Below are positions 18,495 to 27,882 of a DNA stretch of 64,000 nt, in pieces. Below the pieces are notes generated by a model. The model was not told the origin of the DNA and made no database searches. It saw nothing but the letters and a program-made list of their open reading frames with translations. Source of the DNA: Schaalia sp. JY-X169 (GTDB taxonomy: Bacteria > Actinomycetota > Actinomycetes > Actinomycetales > Actinomycetaceae); contig NZ_CP059675.1 of NCBI RefSeq assembly GCF_014069575.1, positions 930,001 through 994,000 on the forward strand. The letters run 5' to 3'. Position 1 is the first letter of the stretch. Each line of letters starts with the position of its first letter. The position numbers were made by a program, and so were the translations under genes.

Positions 18495-19613
18495 GTGAAA
18501 GTCCACGAAGCGACGCCTACCAAGAGACGGATGATCTTCCACGCCCCGCGAGAGTTTGATGGAAACGGCAGTGGCGCAGAGAACCTCCGTCCCGCGAAGA
18601 TGCTCGCGGCTTTCGAGAACCTCGGCTACGAGGTACACGTGGCTACGGGGAGCTCAGTCACGAGATCCGCCCGAATCAAAGAAGTAAGCGACTTAGTGAG
18701 GGCCGGCGTCACGTTTGAATTTCTCTATTCAGAGTCCGCAGTTCTTCCGAACGCTCTTGCTGACAATGACCGCCGACCAAAACGACCGCTCATGGATGCA
18801 CGCTTCTTAGGTTTGTGTCGCAAGGCTGGCATACCTACGGCGGTCTTCTACAGGGATATCTACTGGCGTTTCCTGGGAGATCGGAGTTGGAAAGAGAGAG
18901 CCAAACAACTGCTAGCCACCCCGCTGTACATACTCGATCTCGCGCTGTACCGACACGTGGTCAACGTGCTGTTTGTCCCATCTGACCAGATGAAGGAACG
19001 TGTACCTTTCTTCCCGAAGAGCCGCATGCGTGCCCTACCGCCCGGTGCAGATGTGCCCCAGGACGAGGTTGAAAGCACAGCGCACATGAGCCTCCTGTAT
19101 GTTGGCGGCGTCGGCGGGCACTACGGGATATCGACGATGTTTGAGGCAGTAAGTCGCGTCGACGGAGTTCGACTCACGGTTTGCACGAGGAGGCAGGAGT
19201 GGAAAGCGGTGAAGAAGAGCTATCCGCAAGTGGACGGAACAAAGATCAGGGTATTGCATCTCTCGGAGAGCGAACTTAGCCGAGTTTATGAGGAAGCGGA
19301 CATCACTAGCCTGATGGTAGAACCGACGGAATATCGGTCCATCGCAGTCCCGTACAAGCTCTATGAGTACATGGCCCATGGGAAACCGACCATGGCAAGC
19401 ACAGGTACGCTCGCGTCCGAGCGAGTCGAGGCGCTGGGTGTGGGCTGGGCCGTTGGCTATGACGTGGATGCCATAGTCGAGTTCCTGGCGTACTTGCGAG
19501 ACACACCTTCTGTCATAGAGACGGCCACATCTAGAGTGCGGCAAGAACGGTCTCGACAAACATGGGCCAACCGCGCGAAGGACGTCGTGCGAGAGCTAAC
19601 AAGTCAACGCTAG
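18495..19613 (+). CDS. Glycosyltransferase, GT4-like
   Basis: 372 residues. N-terminus RRMIFHAPREFDGNGSGAENLRPAKML has the G-x-G-A-E-N loop of a GT-B enzyme. The C-terminal half contains LLYVGGVGGHYGIS and EYRSIAVPYKLYEYMAHGKPTMAS, the PxKLxEYMAxGKP motif of polysaccharide glycosyltransferases. It lies 150 bp after the polymerase gene in the same direction and 513 bp before the flippase. The likely role is transfer of one residue of the repeat unit; substrate unknown. No membrane segments or signal peptide are evident. Confidence 0.75.
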   Translation: MKVHEATPTKRRMIFHAPREFDGNGSGAENLRPAKMLAAFENLGYEVHVATGSSVTRSARIKEVSDLVRAGVTFEFLYSESAVLPNALADNDRRPKRPLMDARFLGLCRKAGIPTAVFYRDIYWRFLGDRSWKERAKQLLATPLYILDLALYRHVVNVLFVPSDQMKERVPFFPKSRMRALPPGADVPQDEVESTAHMSLLYVGGVGGHYGISTMFEAVSRVDGVRLTVCTRRQEWKAVKKSYPQVDGTKIRVLHLSESELSRVYEEADITSLMVEPTEYRSIAVPYKLYEYMAHGKPTMASTGTLASERVEALGVGWAVGYDVDAIVEFLAYLRDTPSVIETATSRVRQERSRQTWANRAKDVVRELTSQR

Positions 19614-20126
19614 CGGGAGATAAGGCCGCTCGGTACCATCCGAACGCACTACGTCCCTGTCATGGAGTTCAGAATTGAGTGCCGGTAATACCGTGCTGCT
19701 TAGGTCTTCACGCCTTGGGCTCGGCCTGATATAGGCAACCGATCACGCTTGGCTGTGGTCTAGCCACGTAGCCAACGACGCACGGTTTCGTGCTAAGGAG
19801 ATCGCAGCTACGTAGGGACCAACCAAACCTCGGGTTTCGCGGGCGATTAATCAGGGAAACAAGAGATTGAATCAATCGACGTTATCTTAGCATCTGCGAC
19901 AGGGGCGACCATAAGGCGGCTTGCGAGTCCCGCAGCTTCGGATGCTGGTGCCAGCCTCATCTAGTTTCCGGAGCTGGTAGGGACCCTTCTGTGTCTTCGG
20001 ACAAGGAGGTTGCCACACTCCTTTGCTTCTCGGCAGGTGCAACAATCTCGGTGTTCAACAGCCAATGATAAGATATGAGCCTAGACCACCACGGTTCTGC
20101 TTTGGTCAAAGTGCTAGAGTCGTGGC
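19614..20126. other. 513-bp non-coding gap before the flippase
   Basis: No open frame with coding character was found on either strand. Base composition is lower in GC than the neighbours. The last 60 bp hold the presumed promoter of the flippase gene. A decayed gene is possible but no protein motif survives. Confidence 0.5.
20115..20120 (+). promoter_or_regulatory. -10 box for leaderless flippase gene
   Basis: TAGAGT ends exactly 6 bp before GTG 20127, with no ribosome-binding site between, as at 4018-4023 and 5173-5178. Confidence 0.4.
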
Positions 20127-21401
20127 GTGAAGATCGCTCTTGGTGGTGCAGCAAAGGGTTTCCTCAAGCTCATAAGTGGCTCAATTGGTGCCAGGTTGAT
20201 CTCCCTCATTGCACTCCCCATCTTGTCTCGGCTCTATTCTCCTGACGATTACGGGTATGTAACGTTTGTTACTGCGCTTGCAACAATCGCGGTACCAGTG
20301 GTCACGCTGCGCTTAGAGAGCGCCGCAATGCTTCCTAGGGAGGAAGAGGAAGTCTCCAGTCTCGCACGGTCTGCCTTGGTTAGCAGCATTGTTCTAGCAC
20401 CCCTTTATGGGCTCGCGCTCTGGGCACTCAGCTATCTCAAGGTTGGCGACCTCTGGAGATACGAGTATGCCTATGCCTGGGTGGTGCTGCTCACGCTTGC
20501 TTCTGCTTGGTTCGCAGTTGTTTCCCAGCTTGCGTTGCGACAAAAGCTCTATGGTGAGGTTGCGAAGCGTTCCCTGTACCAATCAGGTGCATCAGCAGGG
20601 GTGCAGCTCGCTTTTGGGTTTGTTCGACCGACAGCGTTTGGGCTCATGACGGGTCAGTTGGCCGGCAGTCTGGTTGGTATCGGTGCTATCTTCAAACGCG
20701 TAAGACATTATTTTCGGCGCCCTAATCGCGGTGTAACCAAGAGGACACTTTGGAAGTACCGACAGTTTCCCACGTGGTTCACGTTCTCAGTGTTCATGAA
20801 TGAGGTTGGCCTGAAGGCCCCCGTGCTGCTGGTCGGTATGGTGTATGGCGCAAGCGCCACTGGGCAGCTGGGTATGGCTGAGAGATTACTTGGTATTCCA
20901 CTGGCGCTCATCGCTACCTCAGTCAGTTCTCTGGTCTCTGCCGAGTTCTCGGAGATGGTCAGGACTGATATTCCGAGGTTTGCACCCACCTACCTGAAGA
21001 TGAGCGCTTGGCTTGCGCTCCCAGCTGTCGCCATCACGGTCTTTTTTGTGTCCGTGGGCCCCTGGTTTACAAGCACATTCCTCGGGTCTAGTTGGGCGGG
21101 GACGGCCAGCCTCGTGCAAATAATGGCGATCGTGTACTCATTGCGCCTTGTGGCGTCCCCGCTAAGCGGAGTTCTCCTTGTCTTGCAGAGAGCACGACTG
21201 ACTGTGATGCTTGATGTCTTGCGAGTCGTACTAGTCGGCAGCGCAGTAGGTATCGTCCTATACTCAGGCGTCGACCTGAGTGTGGCAGTTACGCTGTTGT
21301 ATGGGGCGCTCTCAGTTGTTTACGTTGTCACATGGTTCGTCGGCTGGAGAATCTCACGCCAGCATGATGAACGGATAATCGGTACAGAGTCAGCGAGCTG
21401 A
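20127..21401 (+). CDS. Wzx-like polysaccharide flippase (MATE/MOP superfamily)
   Basis: 424 residues with about twelve hydrophobic segments. The N-terminus GFLKLISGSIGARLISLIALPILSRLYSPDDYG is typical of the polysaccharide transporter family, where an amphipathic first helix precedes LSRLYSPxxFG. GMAERLLGIPLALIATSVSSL in the middle also fits. The protein should flip undecaprenyl-linked repeat units across the membrane for the Wzy-like polymerase at 16962. It is convergent with the oxidoreductase gene, whose stop lies 10 bp away. Charged residues cluster at the C-terminus. Confidence 0.85.
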   Translation: MKIALGGAAKGFLKLISGSIGARLISLIALPILSRLYSPDDYGYVTFVTALATIAVPVVTLRLESAAMLPREEEEVSSLARSALVSSIVLAPLYGLALWALSYLKVGDLWRYEYAYAWVVLLTLASAWFAVVSQLALRQKLYGEVAKRSLYQSGASAGVQLAFGFVRPTAFGLMTGQLAGSLVGIGAIFKRVRHYFRRPNRGVTKRTLWKYRQFPTWFTFSVFMNEVGLKAPVLLVGMVYGASATGQLGMAERLLGIPLALIATSVSSLVSAEFSEMVRTDIPRFAPTYLKMSAWLALPAVAITVFFVSVGPWFTSTFLGSSWAGTASLVQIMAIVYSLRLVASPLSGVLLVLQRARLTVMLDVLRVVLVGSAVGIVLYSGVDLSVAVTLLYGALSVVYVVTWFVGWRISRQHDERIIGTESAS

Positions 21402-21411
21402 CGTATGAGAC

Positions 21412-22416
21412 TCAGAGTGAGATGCTCTGTCCTGTCGCTGCGCTCTTGAGGATGGCTTCGGTGACTTTGAGTGCTTGGAGGCCTTGTTCCATGGTGACGT
21501 GGTTGTTGGCTTCCCCGTTGATGGCGTCACGGAAGTTGGCTTGTTCCACGGCTAGGGGTTCACGCTTTTGTAGGGCGTAACGGGTTACTTGACCCTCTGA
21601 GACGCCGCGGAAGGCGGCGATCTGGTCCCACTCGACGGGGAAGGACCCGTTCTCGTGGAACGTCAAGTCTCCCAGGGCAGTATCCGCGACCAGGGCGCCG
21701 TGTTCACCTGTTACCACGGTGAGGCGTTCCTTGAAGGGGGTGAGCCAGTTGACCAGGTTAGAGACCAGTACCCCGTTTTGGAAGCGGCCTGACACGGTAA
21801 CCATGTCTTCATGCTCACGGCCTGAGCGGTGCGCAGTTTGTGCAAACACCAACTCATAGGGCGACCCAGCGATCCACGCCGCTAAATCAACATCATGCGT
21901 GGCTAGGTCCTTAACGACACCGACATCACTAATGCGCGCCGGGTAGGGGGACTGCCTGCGAGTGACGACCTGGTAGACCTCACCTAACTGGCCCTCAGCA
22001 ATACGCCTGCGCATATCCAGTAGGGCCGGGTTACAACGCTCCACATACCCCACCGCACCAATCAGGCCCGCCTCATCAAAAGCCTTCGCGATCCGCTCCC
22101 CAGATTCCACACTGCCGGAGAGGGGTTTTTCAATCATGGTGTGGACGCCAGCAGCCGCCAACTTTAGTGCCGCATCCTCGTGATACACGGTTGGCACCGC
22201 CACAATGGCTGCATCCAGACCCTCTTCAATGAGGGACTCCACGTCCGGTAGCACGGTTAGACCACCAGCGACACCAAACCTGTCACCGGAAGGGTCAGCC
22301 ACGGCAACCAGTTCAAACCCGTCCAGGGCGCGGGCGTTACGCACATGGTGACGCCCCATGGAACCAATCCCCAACACACCAACCCGCAACGCGGCCTGCT
22401 TTGCTGTTTCACTCAT
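21412..22416 (-). CDS. Gfo/Idh/MocA oxidoreductase, WlbA-like
   Basis: 334 residues. N-terminal Rossmann fold: LRVGVLGIGSMGRHHVRNARAL. The catalytic lysine motif MIEKPLSGSVESGE (EKP) and GYVERCNPALLDM, then DLATHDVDLAAWI, are typical of sugar-nucleotide 3-dehydrogenases such as WlbA/WbpB. The predicted reaction is NAD-linked oxidation of C3 of UDP-GlcNAc uronate, giving the keto substrate for the neighbouring aminotransferase. It starts 3 bp after the aminotransferase stop, so the two are one transcript. Codon bias is strong and differs from the defence genes. Substrate assignment rests on the gene set. Confidence 0.8.
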   Translation of the reverse strand: MSETAKQAALRVGVLGIGSMGRHHVRNARALDGFELVAVADPSGDRFGVAGGLTVLPDVESLIEEGLDAAIVAVPTVYHEDAALKLAAAGVHTMIEKPLSGSVESGERIAKAFDEAGLIGAVGYVERCNPALLDMRRRIAEGQLGEVYQVVTRRQSPYPARISDVGVVKDLATHDVDLAAWIAGSPYELVFAQTAHRSGREHEDMVTVSGRFQNGVLVSNLVNWLTPFKERLTVVTGEHGALVADTALGDLTFHENGSFPVEWDQIAAFRGVSEGQVTRYALQKREPLAVEQANFRDAINGEANNHVTMEQGLQALKVTEAILKSAATGQSISL

Positions 22417-22419
22417 CAG

Positions 22420-23535
22420 TTATGCTCCAGCCTTCGCAGTCTCATTCACAGCGGTAACGATCCGCTCCAAATCAGCCTGCGACAAGGAGGGATGCACCGG
22501 CAGGGAAATACATTCCTTGGCAACCTGCTCAGTTACCGGCAGATCCAAACCGGGAGCATACTTCTCCAAAGACGGCAGGCGATGATTCGGGATCGGGTAA
22601 TACACGCCCGAACCCACGTTGTACTCATTACGCAGGGTCTCAACAAACTCGTCACGACCCTCAGGAACACGAATCGTGTACTGGTGATACACATGCACCG
22701 CACCATCAGCCACCGGAGGAACAATAACGCCCTCAAGGTTTTCCGACAAGAACTTAGCGTTATCCTGACGCTGCTTGGTCCAACCCGCAACCTTACCGAG
22801 CTGGACGCGACCAATCGCCGCATGAATATCCGTCATGCGATTATTCAAACCAACCAACTCATTGGCGTACTGTTTCGCCATCCCCTGATTACGCAAAATA
22901 CGGGCCCGACGCGCTACCTCTTCACTACCGGTAGTGATCATCCCACCCTCACCCGAAGTCATATTCTTCGTCGGATACAAGGAAAACGCTGCCGCTAAAC
23001 CAAACGTGCCCACCTTACGACCATGCAAAGACGCATTATGCGCCTGGGCGGCATCCTCAAACAAAGCAATCCCATGCTTGTCAGCAATCGCCTCAAACTC
23101 ACCCATCGCAGCCGCGTGACCATACAAATGCACCGGCATAATCGCCTTAGTACGCTCCGTAATCGCCGCCTCAGCAGCCGCGGGATCCATACAGAAGAAG
23201 TCTTCCTCAATATCCACAAACACCGGAGTCGCACCAGTGATCGCCACCGAGTTCGCCGTCGCCGCAAACGTAAACGACGGAACAATCACCTCATCACCCG
23301 GACCAACACCCGACGCAAGAAGCGCCAAATGCAAGGCAGAAGTACCCGAATTCACCGCAACAGCAAACGCCCCATCAACCAACTCCTCCGAGAACTCCTC
23401 CTCAAAAGCAGCCACCTGCGGACCCTGCGCCACCATGCCAGAGCGCAAGACCGCAGACACAGCAGCGACTTCGTCCTCGCCGATGATGGGTTTTGCTGGA
23501 GGGATGAAGTCTAAGACACTAGGTTCGTTGCTCAT
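22420..23535 (-). CDS. DegT/DnrJ/EryC1/StrS sugar aminotransferase
   Basis: 371 residues. The PLP-binding lysine is K190 in FSLYPTKNMTSGEGGM; VNSGTSALHLAL binds the cofactor phosphate, and ALFEDAAQAHNA carries the conserved aspartate. C-terminal YHQYTIRVPEGRDEF and YPIPNHRLP are typical of WlbC/WbpE-type enzymes. The expected reaction is transamination of a 3-keto UDP-sugar to a 3-amino sugar with glutamate as donor. It lies between the 6-dehydrogenase and the WlbA-like gene, which together make a UDP-3-amino-GlcNAc uronate route. Extreme codon bias produces long non-coding open frames on the opposite strand. Confidence 0.88.
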   Translation of the reverse strand: MSNEPSVLDFIPPAKPIIGEDEVAAVSAVLRSGMVAQGPQVAAFEEEFSEELVDGAFAVAVNSGTSALHLALLASGVGPGDEVIVPSFTFAATANSVAITGATPVFVDIEEDFFCMDPAAAEAAITERTKAIMPVHLYGHAAAMGEFEAIADKHGIALFEDAAQAHNASLHGRKVGTFGLAAAFSLYPTKNMTSGEGGMITTGSEEVARRARILRNQGMAKQYANELVGLNNRMTDIHAAIGRVQLGKVAGWTKQRQDNAKFLSENLEGVIVPPVADGAVHVYHQYTIRVPEGRDEFVETLRNEYNVGSGVYYPIPNHRLPSLEKYAPGLDLPVTEQVAKECISLPVHPSLSQADLERIVTAVNETAKAGA

Positions 23536-23588
23536 TTTGTCTCTTTTCGCGTTGTTACTAGAGGTCTTGAAGTTCGGTTATCAGGCGG

Positions 23589-24878
23589 TTACTCGCCGAT
23601 GACCAGGCGCGGTGTGCCACGCCAGTTGTCGGGGTTGGTGACACGGCGGCCGTCGAATAGAAGCTTGATGCCGGGGAAGTCTTCGGCAGTGAGTTCCTTG
23701 TACTCCTGGTGGTCGGCCTGCACAATGACGGCTGTCGTTGGCTCGCCAAGTGTGTACGCATCCCATCCGAAGCCGGCAAGCTCGTCCTCGGAGTACATGG
23801 GGTCATGAACCTTCACGTTGGCGCCCTTGCTACGGAGTTGGTTCACGGTCTCGAACACCCCAGAGAAGGCCGTTTCCTTCACGCCGCCGCGGTAGGAGGC
23901 GCCGAGGACCACGACGTCAACGCCCTCGAGCGAACCGAGAACGTCCTCGACCCTATCGACAACGTATGCCGGCATACCCGCGTTGAACTGGCGGGCCGTG
24001 CGGACCACAGAAGCATCAGGGTCGGTCGAGAGGTACAGACGTGGGTAGACGGGGATGCAGTGACCGCCAACAGCGATACCGGGACGGTGAATGTGACTGT
24101 AGGGCTGGGAGTTGCAGGCATCGATCACCTTGTTGACGTCGATGCCTTCTTTATCGGCGTAGACGGCGAACTGATTGGCTAGGCCGATGTTGACGTCGCG
24201 GTAGGTGGTCTCGGCTAACTTGGCCATCTCCGCGGCCTCGGCATTGCCCATGTCCCAGACGCCGTTCTTGCGGGGAAGGTCGGGGCGGTCGTCGAACTGG
24301 AGGACGTCCTCGTAGAACTCGATGCCTTTGGCTGTGCCTGCGGGGGAGAGGCCACCGACCAGCTTGGGGTACTTGCGGAGGTCCTCGAAGACGCGGCCCG
24401 TCAGAACGCGCTCCGGGGAGAAGATGAGGTGGAAATCGTCGCCTTCAGTAAGTCCGGAGATCTGTTCGATCATGGGCTTCCAGCGGTTGCGGGTGGTGCC
24501 GACTGGGAGAGTGGTTTCGTAGGAGACCAGGGTGCCGGGGGTGAGGTGCTCGGAGAGCGAGCGGGTGGCTTGGTCCATCCAGGCGAAGTCCGGGTCCCAG
24601 GTTTCGTCGTTCACGAAGAGGGGGACGACGATGACGATGGCGTCGGCACCGGGGATGGCGGCGGCGTAGTCGGTGGTGGCTTCCAGGGAGCCGGTGGGGA
24701 CGAGCTGGGAGAGTTTGTCTTGGAGGTGGGCTTCGCCGGGGAAGGGCTCTTCGCCCTTGTTGATGAGGTCGACGGTGGCCTGGTTGACGTCCACACCGGT
24801 GACGCGGTGGCCGGCGTCTGCGAACTGGACTGCCAGAGGGAGGCCGATCTTGCCCATGCCGATTACTGCTATTTCCAC
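23589..24878 (-). CDS. UDP-N-acetyl-hexosamine 6-dehydrogenase (UDP-glucose/ManNAc dehydrogenase family)
   Basis: 429 residues from GTG 24878, chosen because GGAGG stands 6-7 bp upstream; the longer frame to 24911 has no site. N-terminal Rossmann: VEIAVIGMGKIGLPLAVQFADAGH. The catalytic region has SPERVLTGR, ETTYRDVNIGLANQ and the nucleophile in GGHCIPVYP. Sequence character is closer to the WbpA/WecC/TviB group that makes UDP-GlcNAc- or ManNAc-uronate than to UDP-glucose dehydrogenase. It oxidises C6 twice with NAD. It is the first gene of the minus-strand trio; 53 bp separate it from the aminotransferase. Its upstream region carries a G-quadruplex motif. Confidence 0.85.
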   Translation of the reverse strand: MEIAVIGMGKIGLPLAVQFADAGHRVTGVDVNQATVDLINKGEEPFPGEAHLQDKLSQLVPTGSLEATTDYAAAIPGADAIVIVVPLFVNDETWDPDFAWMDQATRSLSEHLTPGTLVSYETTLPVGTTRNRWKPMIEQISGLTEGDDFHLIFSPERVLTGRVFEDLRKYPKLVGGLSPAGTAKGIEFYEDVLQFDDRPDLPRKNGVWDMGNAEAAEMAKLAETTYRDVNIGLANQFAVYADKEGIDVNKVIDACNSQPYSHIHRPGIAVGGHCIPVYPRLYLSTDPDASVVRTARQFNAGMPAYVVDRVEDVLGSLEGVDVVVLGASYRGGVKETAFSGVFETVNQLRSKGANVKVHDPMYSEDELAGFGWDAYTLGEPTTAVIVQADHQEYKELTAEDFPGIKLLFDGRRVTNPDNWRGTPRLVIGE

Positions 24879-24951
24879 GCTTTTCCTCCGGGGGCCGTTG
24901 GTTGGTTGCATAACGGGTGCCTGGTAGATAGCTTATGGCGGTTCGGCGCGT

Positions 24952-24981
24952 GGGTCTTGGGACTGGGGGTGTGGGGTTGGG
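24952..24981 (+). other. G-quadruplex motif upstream of dehydrogenase gene
   Basis: Five G-runs of 3, 3, 5, 4 and 3 bases are separated by loops of 4, 3, 3 and 2 bases on the plus strand (GGG at 24952, 24959, 24965, 24973, 24979). This fits an intramolecular quadruplex. It lies 74-103 bp before the GTG of the minus-strand dehydrogenase, on that gene's template strand, and just after the OLD gene stop. Confidence 0.6.
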
Positions 24982-24998
24982 TACAGGGCGCCAACGGT

Positions 24999-26816
24999 CT
25001 ATATCGGCAGTCGCTGATGATTCGTTACGATTGTTTCCAACCACGCTTCTAGCGGCGCAACCGCTCTAGGAGTCTTCGCAGTCTTCAGATACGTGCGGAG
25101 TAGTGCAGATGGAAGGTGAGGTTTCGCCTTGTTGCTCGTGTTCAAGTCGGAATTCCATCCTTTAGAGCCGAGCCAGCTGGCTAGGGATTCCTTACCCTTT
25201 GGCCCGCTGGCGAACTTCGAGGCTGTGGTTGCGTCTACTATCGCCTCACCGTCTGGACCCAAAAGGCGAGCAAGCTTGTTCTGTCCCATTGCATCAAGGA
25301 GCAGTCCCTCAAGATCAGAGGCGAGGACAAAGGCATTCCACTTGGAAAGGTCCTCATTCAAGCGTTCCTGTTGCTTTAAGGCGGCCTTCAATGTAGTCAC
25401 CTTTTGATCAGCCAACTGGTGTAGGTTGTGAAACGGGTTGCCTGATCGGTCAGGGTTCTCGTTGGCTAACAGGTCAAACAGCTTTCTCTTGCCATTGCCG
25501 CCGGCCTTGTGGACACCATCCTTATCGGTTAGTACATACGCTCGGACGCCAAAGTGCTTGGCGAGGGCAAGGAGTGTTGGAATATTGTCGATACTTGAAG
25601 CCTCTATCACAGTGATGCCCGCAGCGTAGTGTCCCCCGGGGCCTCCCGTAACTTTGCCGAGTAAGTAGTCGATAAGAAGTTTGTCGCCATATCCCTCCAC
25701 CAGGATCACAGCGTTCGCGAAGACGAGTTCGCTGTTAGTGGCGTCGCAGTACCGAGTCAAGCGCCCTTCATCTGAGTCAGACAGATCACGATGCCTGAAC
25801 ACATGCTCCACGCCGTCCGATCCGAGCGGAAGTCGCATGATTTGCTGAACTGAAAACGAATCGACGAGAACCGCGCTGTGGGTTGTGACGAGTAATTGCG
25901 CATCTTGAGATACAGCTCTGAGGATTCCGGCCATGGCCCTCTGCGTCTGAGGGTGTAGAAACGCCTCAGGCTCCTCAATCGCGAAGATCACACTAGCACC
26001 TGACTGGTGGGTTTGCGTTGCTACATAACGCAAGACTCCCAGCACGAGTGCCGACTGGAAGCCAGTTCCTCTCTCGCTAATCGGCACCTCGACGTCGTCA
26101 CGGCTCGTGACTGCCACTTGGCTCAGCATTCCTCTGAGCGCATGCCTCGAGTCGGGCAGACTTATCCCGAGCTCGCGTTCTTTGAAGGGTAGATCAGACG
26201 AAATTGCTGTCACCGAACTGCTCAACACTTCATGAACGAGCTTCTCAACAGGGAGAATAACCTCTTCGAACTGCTTCTGCAGCTGGGTTTGTCGGGTGTT
26301 CCCAGACTTTACAAGCACGCTTTCAAGGGTCTCATAGAGCCTGTCCAGGGACTGGTCTTGTCCTTCAGGAGTGGAGTCTCCGACTCGTACCGAAGGGATT
26401 CTCACAAAGTTCAAGGCTGTGAGGACTTCCAGGTACGTTTCGCGGGGAGCCGTTGAGCGCTGACTAGCCTTGAAATTGATTTTGCCCGTCCTTGTGCATG
26501 AAAGCTGGATCCAGAAGACACCCTCTGAGGAGGTGACGTCGGCGAATGTCTCCGCCTCGGACGCGGACAGAGCGCCAAAGTGGATCTTTATGCTGGACAT
26601 TAGTCTCGATCCACCAAGAACGTAGTAGTCGTGGAGTGGCTTTAGCGCCTGCAGATCCGCTGGAGTCGGGTCGCTGAAGAAGGTTTCAACTAGCCTCAAG
26701 AGGGAGGACTTCCCGGCGTTGTTCGGTCCGGCTATTAGTTGAAGCTCAGGGTCTACCTCCAGAACGAGGTGTTTGAAGCCGAGGAAGCGCGTGATTTCGA
26801 TCTGTATGATTCGCAT
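24999..26816 (-). CDS. OLD-family ATP-dependent nuclease (ABC ATPase + TOPRIM)
   Basis: 605 residues. The ABC-type ATPase is seen as Walker A GPNNAGKSS (30-38), an SERGTG-x-Q signature (PISERGTGFQSALVLG), Walker B IFAIEEPEAFLHPQ and the H-loop LLVTTHSAVLVDS. The TOPRIM nuclease follows: AVILVEGYGDKLLIDYLL with the catalytic glutamate, then VLTDKDG with the DxD-like acidic pair. OLD proteins nick or degrade DNA and act against phages alone (class 1) or with partners such as UvrD-like GajB (Gabija). No helicase is next to it, so it looks like a stand-alone class 1 enzyme. It is divergent from AbiH with a 208-bp shared upstream region. Confidence 0.88.
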   Translation of the reverse strand: MRIIQIEITRFLGFKHLVLEVDPELQLIAGPNNAGKSSLLRLVETFFSDPTPADLQALKPLHDYYVLGGSRLMSSIKIHFGALSASEAETFADVTSSEGVFWIQLSCTRTGKINFKASQRSTAPRETYLEVLTALNFVRIPSVRVGDSTPEGQDQSLDRLYETLESVLVKSGNTRQTQLQKQFEEVILPVEKLVHEVLSSSVTAISSDLPFKERELGISLPDSRHALRGMLSQVAVTSRDDVEVPISERGTGFQSALVLGVLRYVATQTHQSGASVIFAIEEPEAFLHPQTQRAMAGILRAVSQDAQLLVTTHSAVLVDSFSVQQIMRLPLGSDGVEHVFRHRDLSDSDEGRLTRYCDATNSELVFANAVILVEGYGDKLLIDYLLGKVTGGPGGHYAAGITVIEASSIDNIPTLLALAKHFGVRAYVLTDKDGVHKAGGNGKRKLFDLLANENPDRSGNPFHNLHQLADQKVTTLKAALKQQERLNEDLSKWNAFVLASDLEGLLLDAMGQNKLARLLGPDGEAIVDATTASKFASGPKGKESLASWLGSKGWNSDLNTSNKAKPHLPSALLRTYLKTAKTPRAVAPLEAWLETIVTNHQRLPI

Positions 26817-27024
26817 TAGTCTTCTTGTTTACTTCGAGCCGACGTTCTTGACCGCCCTAGCCATGCACGGTCAAGTGGTAGAACAATGTTATACCTGCGA
26901 TGGTCACTTTGATAACATTTGCTGCCGGGATTTACCTTGGCTGTAGGAGCCAGCAGTTCGCAAACGTAATCCGTCCAAAAGCCCACGGACGTCTAGGGGA
27001 AACTTCGAGTAGATAAGTGAACGC

Positions 27025-27876
27025 ATGGACACCTTGCATATCCTAGGTAACGGTTTTGATCTGCAGCATGGCCTCCCTACCAGCTACTTGCAGGACTTCA
27101 AGAAGCTGGCTGTTCGGGATGAGCATTTCCCAGGGGAATGGGAGTGCTTCAGCGAGGTTGACGACTTCTGGTCCGATGTTGAAGCAAACCTCTCGAAGCT
27201 CGATACGTCAGCACTCATTGAGCATTTGGAGCAGTTTCCCCCGGAAATATTGTCGGATCATGAGAGCGACAGGGATGGAATAATCTTAGAGGCTAGTCTT
27301 CTCCTCAGGTTTCCTCTTGGAGAGTTCGCACGTAATGCGGACGCAAGCCTTTGGAGAGTCGCGCCACAAGAGAAATTCCACCAAATCTTCGGGCCGAGGG
27401 ATTTCTTCCTTACATTCAATTACACGCACACGCTTGAGTACCTCTATGGGGTTGAAGAGTCACGCATTCTGCACGTTCATGGAGAAGTGGGCGTTAACCA
27501 GCTGATTATGGGGTATGCACCCGGGGAGCTTGGAGGCGTTGCTGATTTACGCGAGTGGAGCGACGAAGAGAACTACGACTACTATCGCTCCACTGCCCAC
27601 AGGATATTGGAAGAGCGCTTGCTCGGGTTCGAGAAGGCCTATCAAACTGATCGCCTTAGTGAGTTCCTTGAGGGTCTGCCGAGCTCAATTGACCAGGTAT
27701 CCGCATATGGGCTGTCATTCGGAATGGTCGACAAGCCATACTTCCTCCAACTTTCGGAGGGCTTCCGGAAGGTCCCTTGGATCATTCGCGGCCACCGATA
27801 CGAAAGTCTCGACTTAGCTTGCGCCGCGCTTGACTCCTACGGGGGTGGTGTCGAGTACAGACGGCAGATCTTCTGA
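27025..27876 (+). CDS. abiH: AbiH-family abortive infection protein
   Basis: 283 residues. The family is clear from ILGNGFDLQHGLPTSYLQDF at the N-terminus, FLTFNYTHTLEYLYG in the middle and ILHVHGEV after it. AbiH confers abortive infection against some phages; its mechanism is poorly known. ATG 27025 lacks a strong ribosome-binding site. A TAGATA-like box ends 9 bp before it. The stop at 27874-27876 is in the same frame as the KAP remnant that follows 6 bp later, so stop-codon readthrough would make a fusion. All conserved blocks are present, so it should be functional. Confidence 0.85.
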   Translation: MDTLHILGNGFDLQHGLPTSYLQDFKKLAVRDEHFPGEWECFSEVDDFWSDVEANLSKLDTSALIEHLEQFPPEILSDHESDRDGIILEASLLLRFPLGEFARNADASLWRVAPQEKFHQIFGPRDFFLTFNYTHTLEYLYGVEESRILHVHGEVGVNQLIMGYAPGELGGVADLREWSDEENYDYYRSTAHRILEERLLGFEKAYQTDRLSEFLEGLPSSIDQVSAYGLSFGMVDKPYFLQLSEGFRKVPWIIRGHRYESLDLACAALDSYGGGVEYRRQIF

Positions 27877-27882
27877 GATGTC

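Noticed and set aside
22345-22998. 217-residue open frame opposite the aminotransferase/oxidoreductase genes
   Set aside because: It lies antisense to two clear enzymes with strong codon bias; the open frame is a by-product of that bias and shows no domain.
24429-25052. 207-residue open frame on plus strand
   Set aside because: Antisense to the nucleotide-sugar dehydrogenase; its composition (G, V, D, E rich) mirrors the opposite codons.
24999-26816. Gabija system
   Set aside because: The OLD nuclease resembles GajA, but no UvrD-like GajB helicase gene lies on either side.
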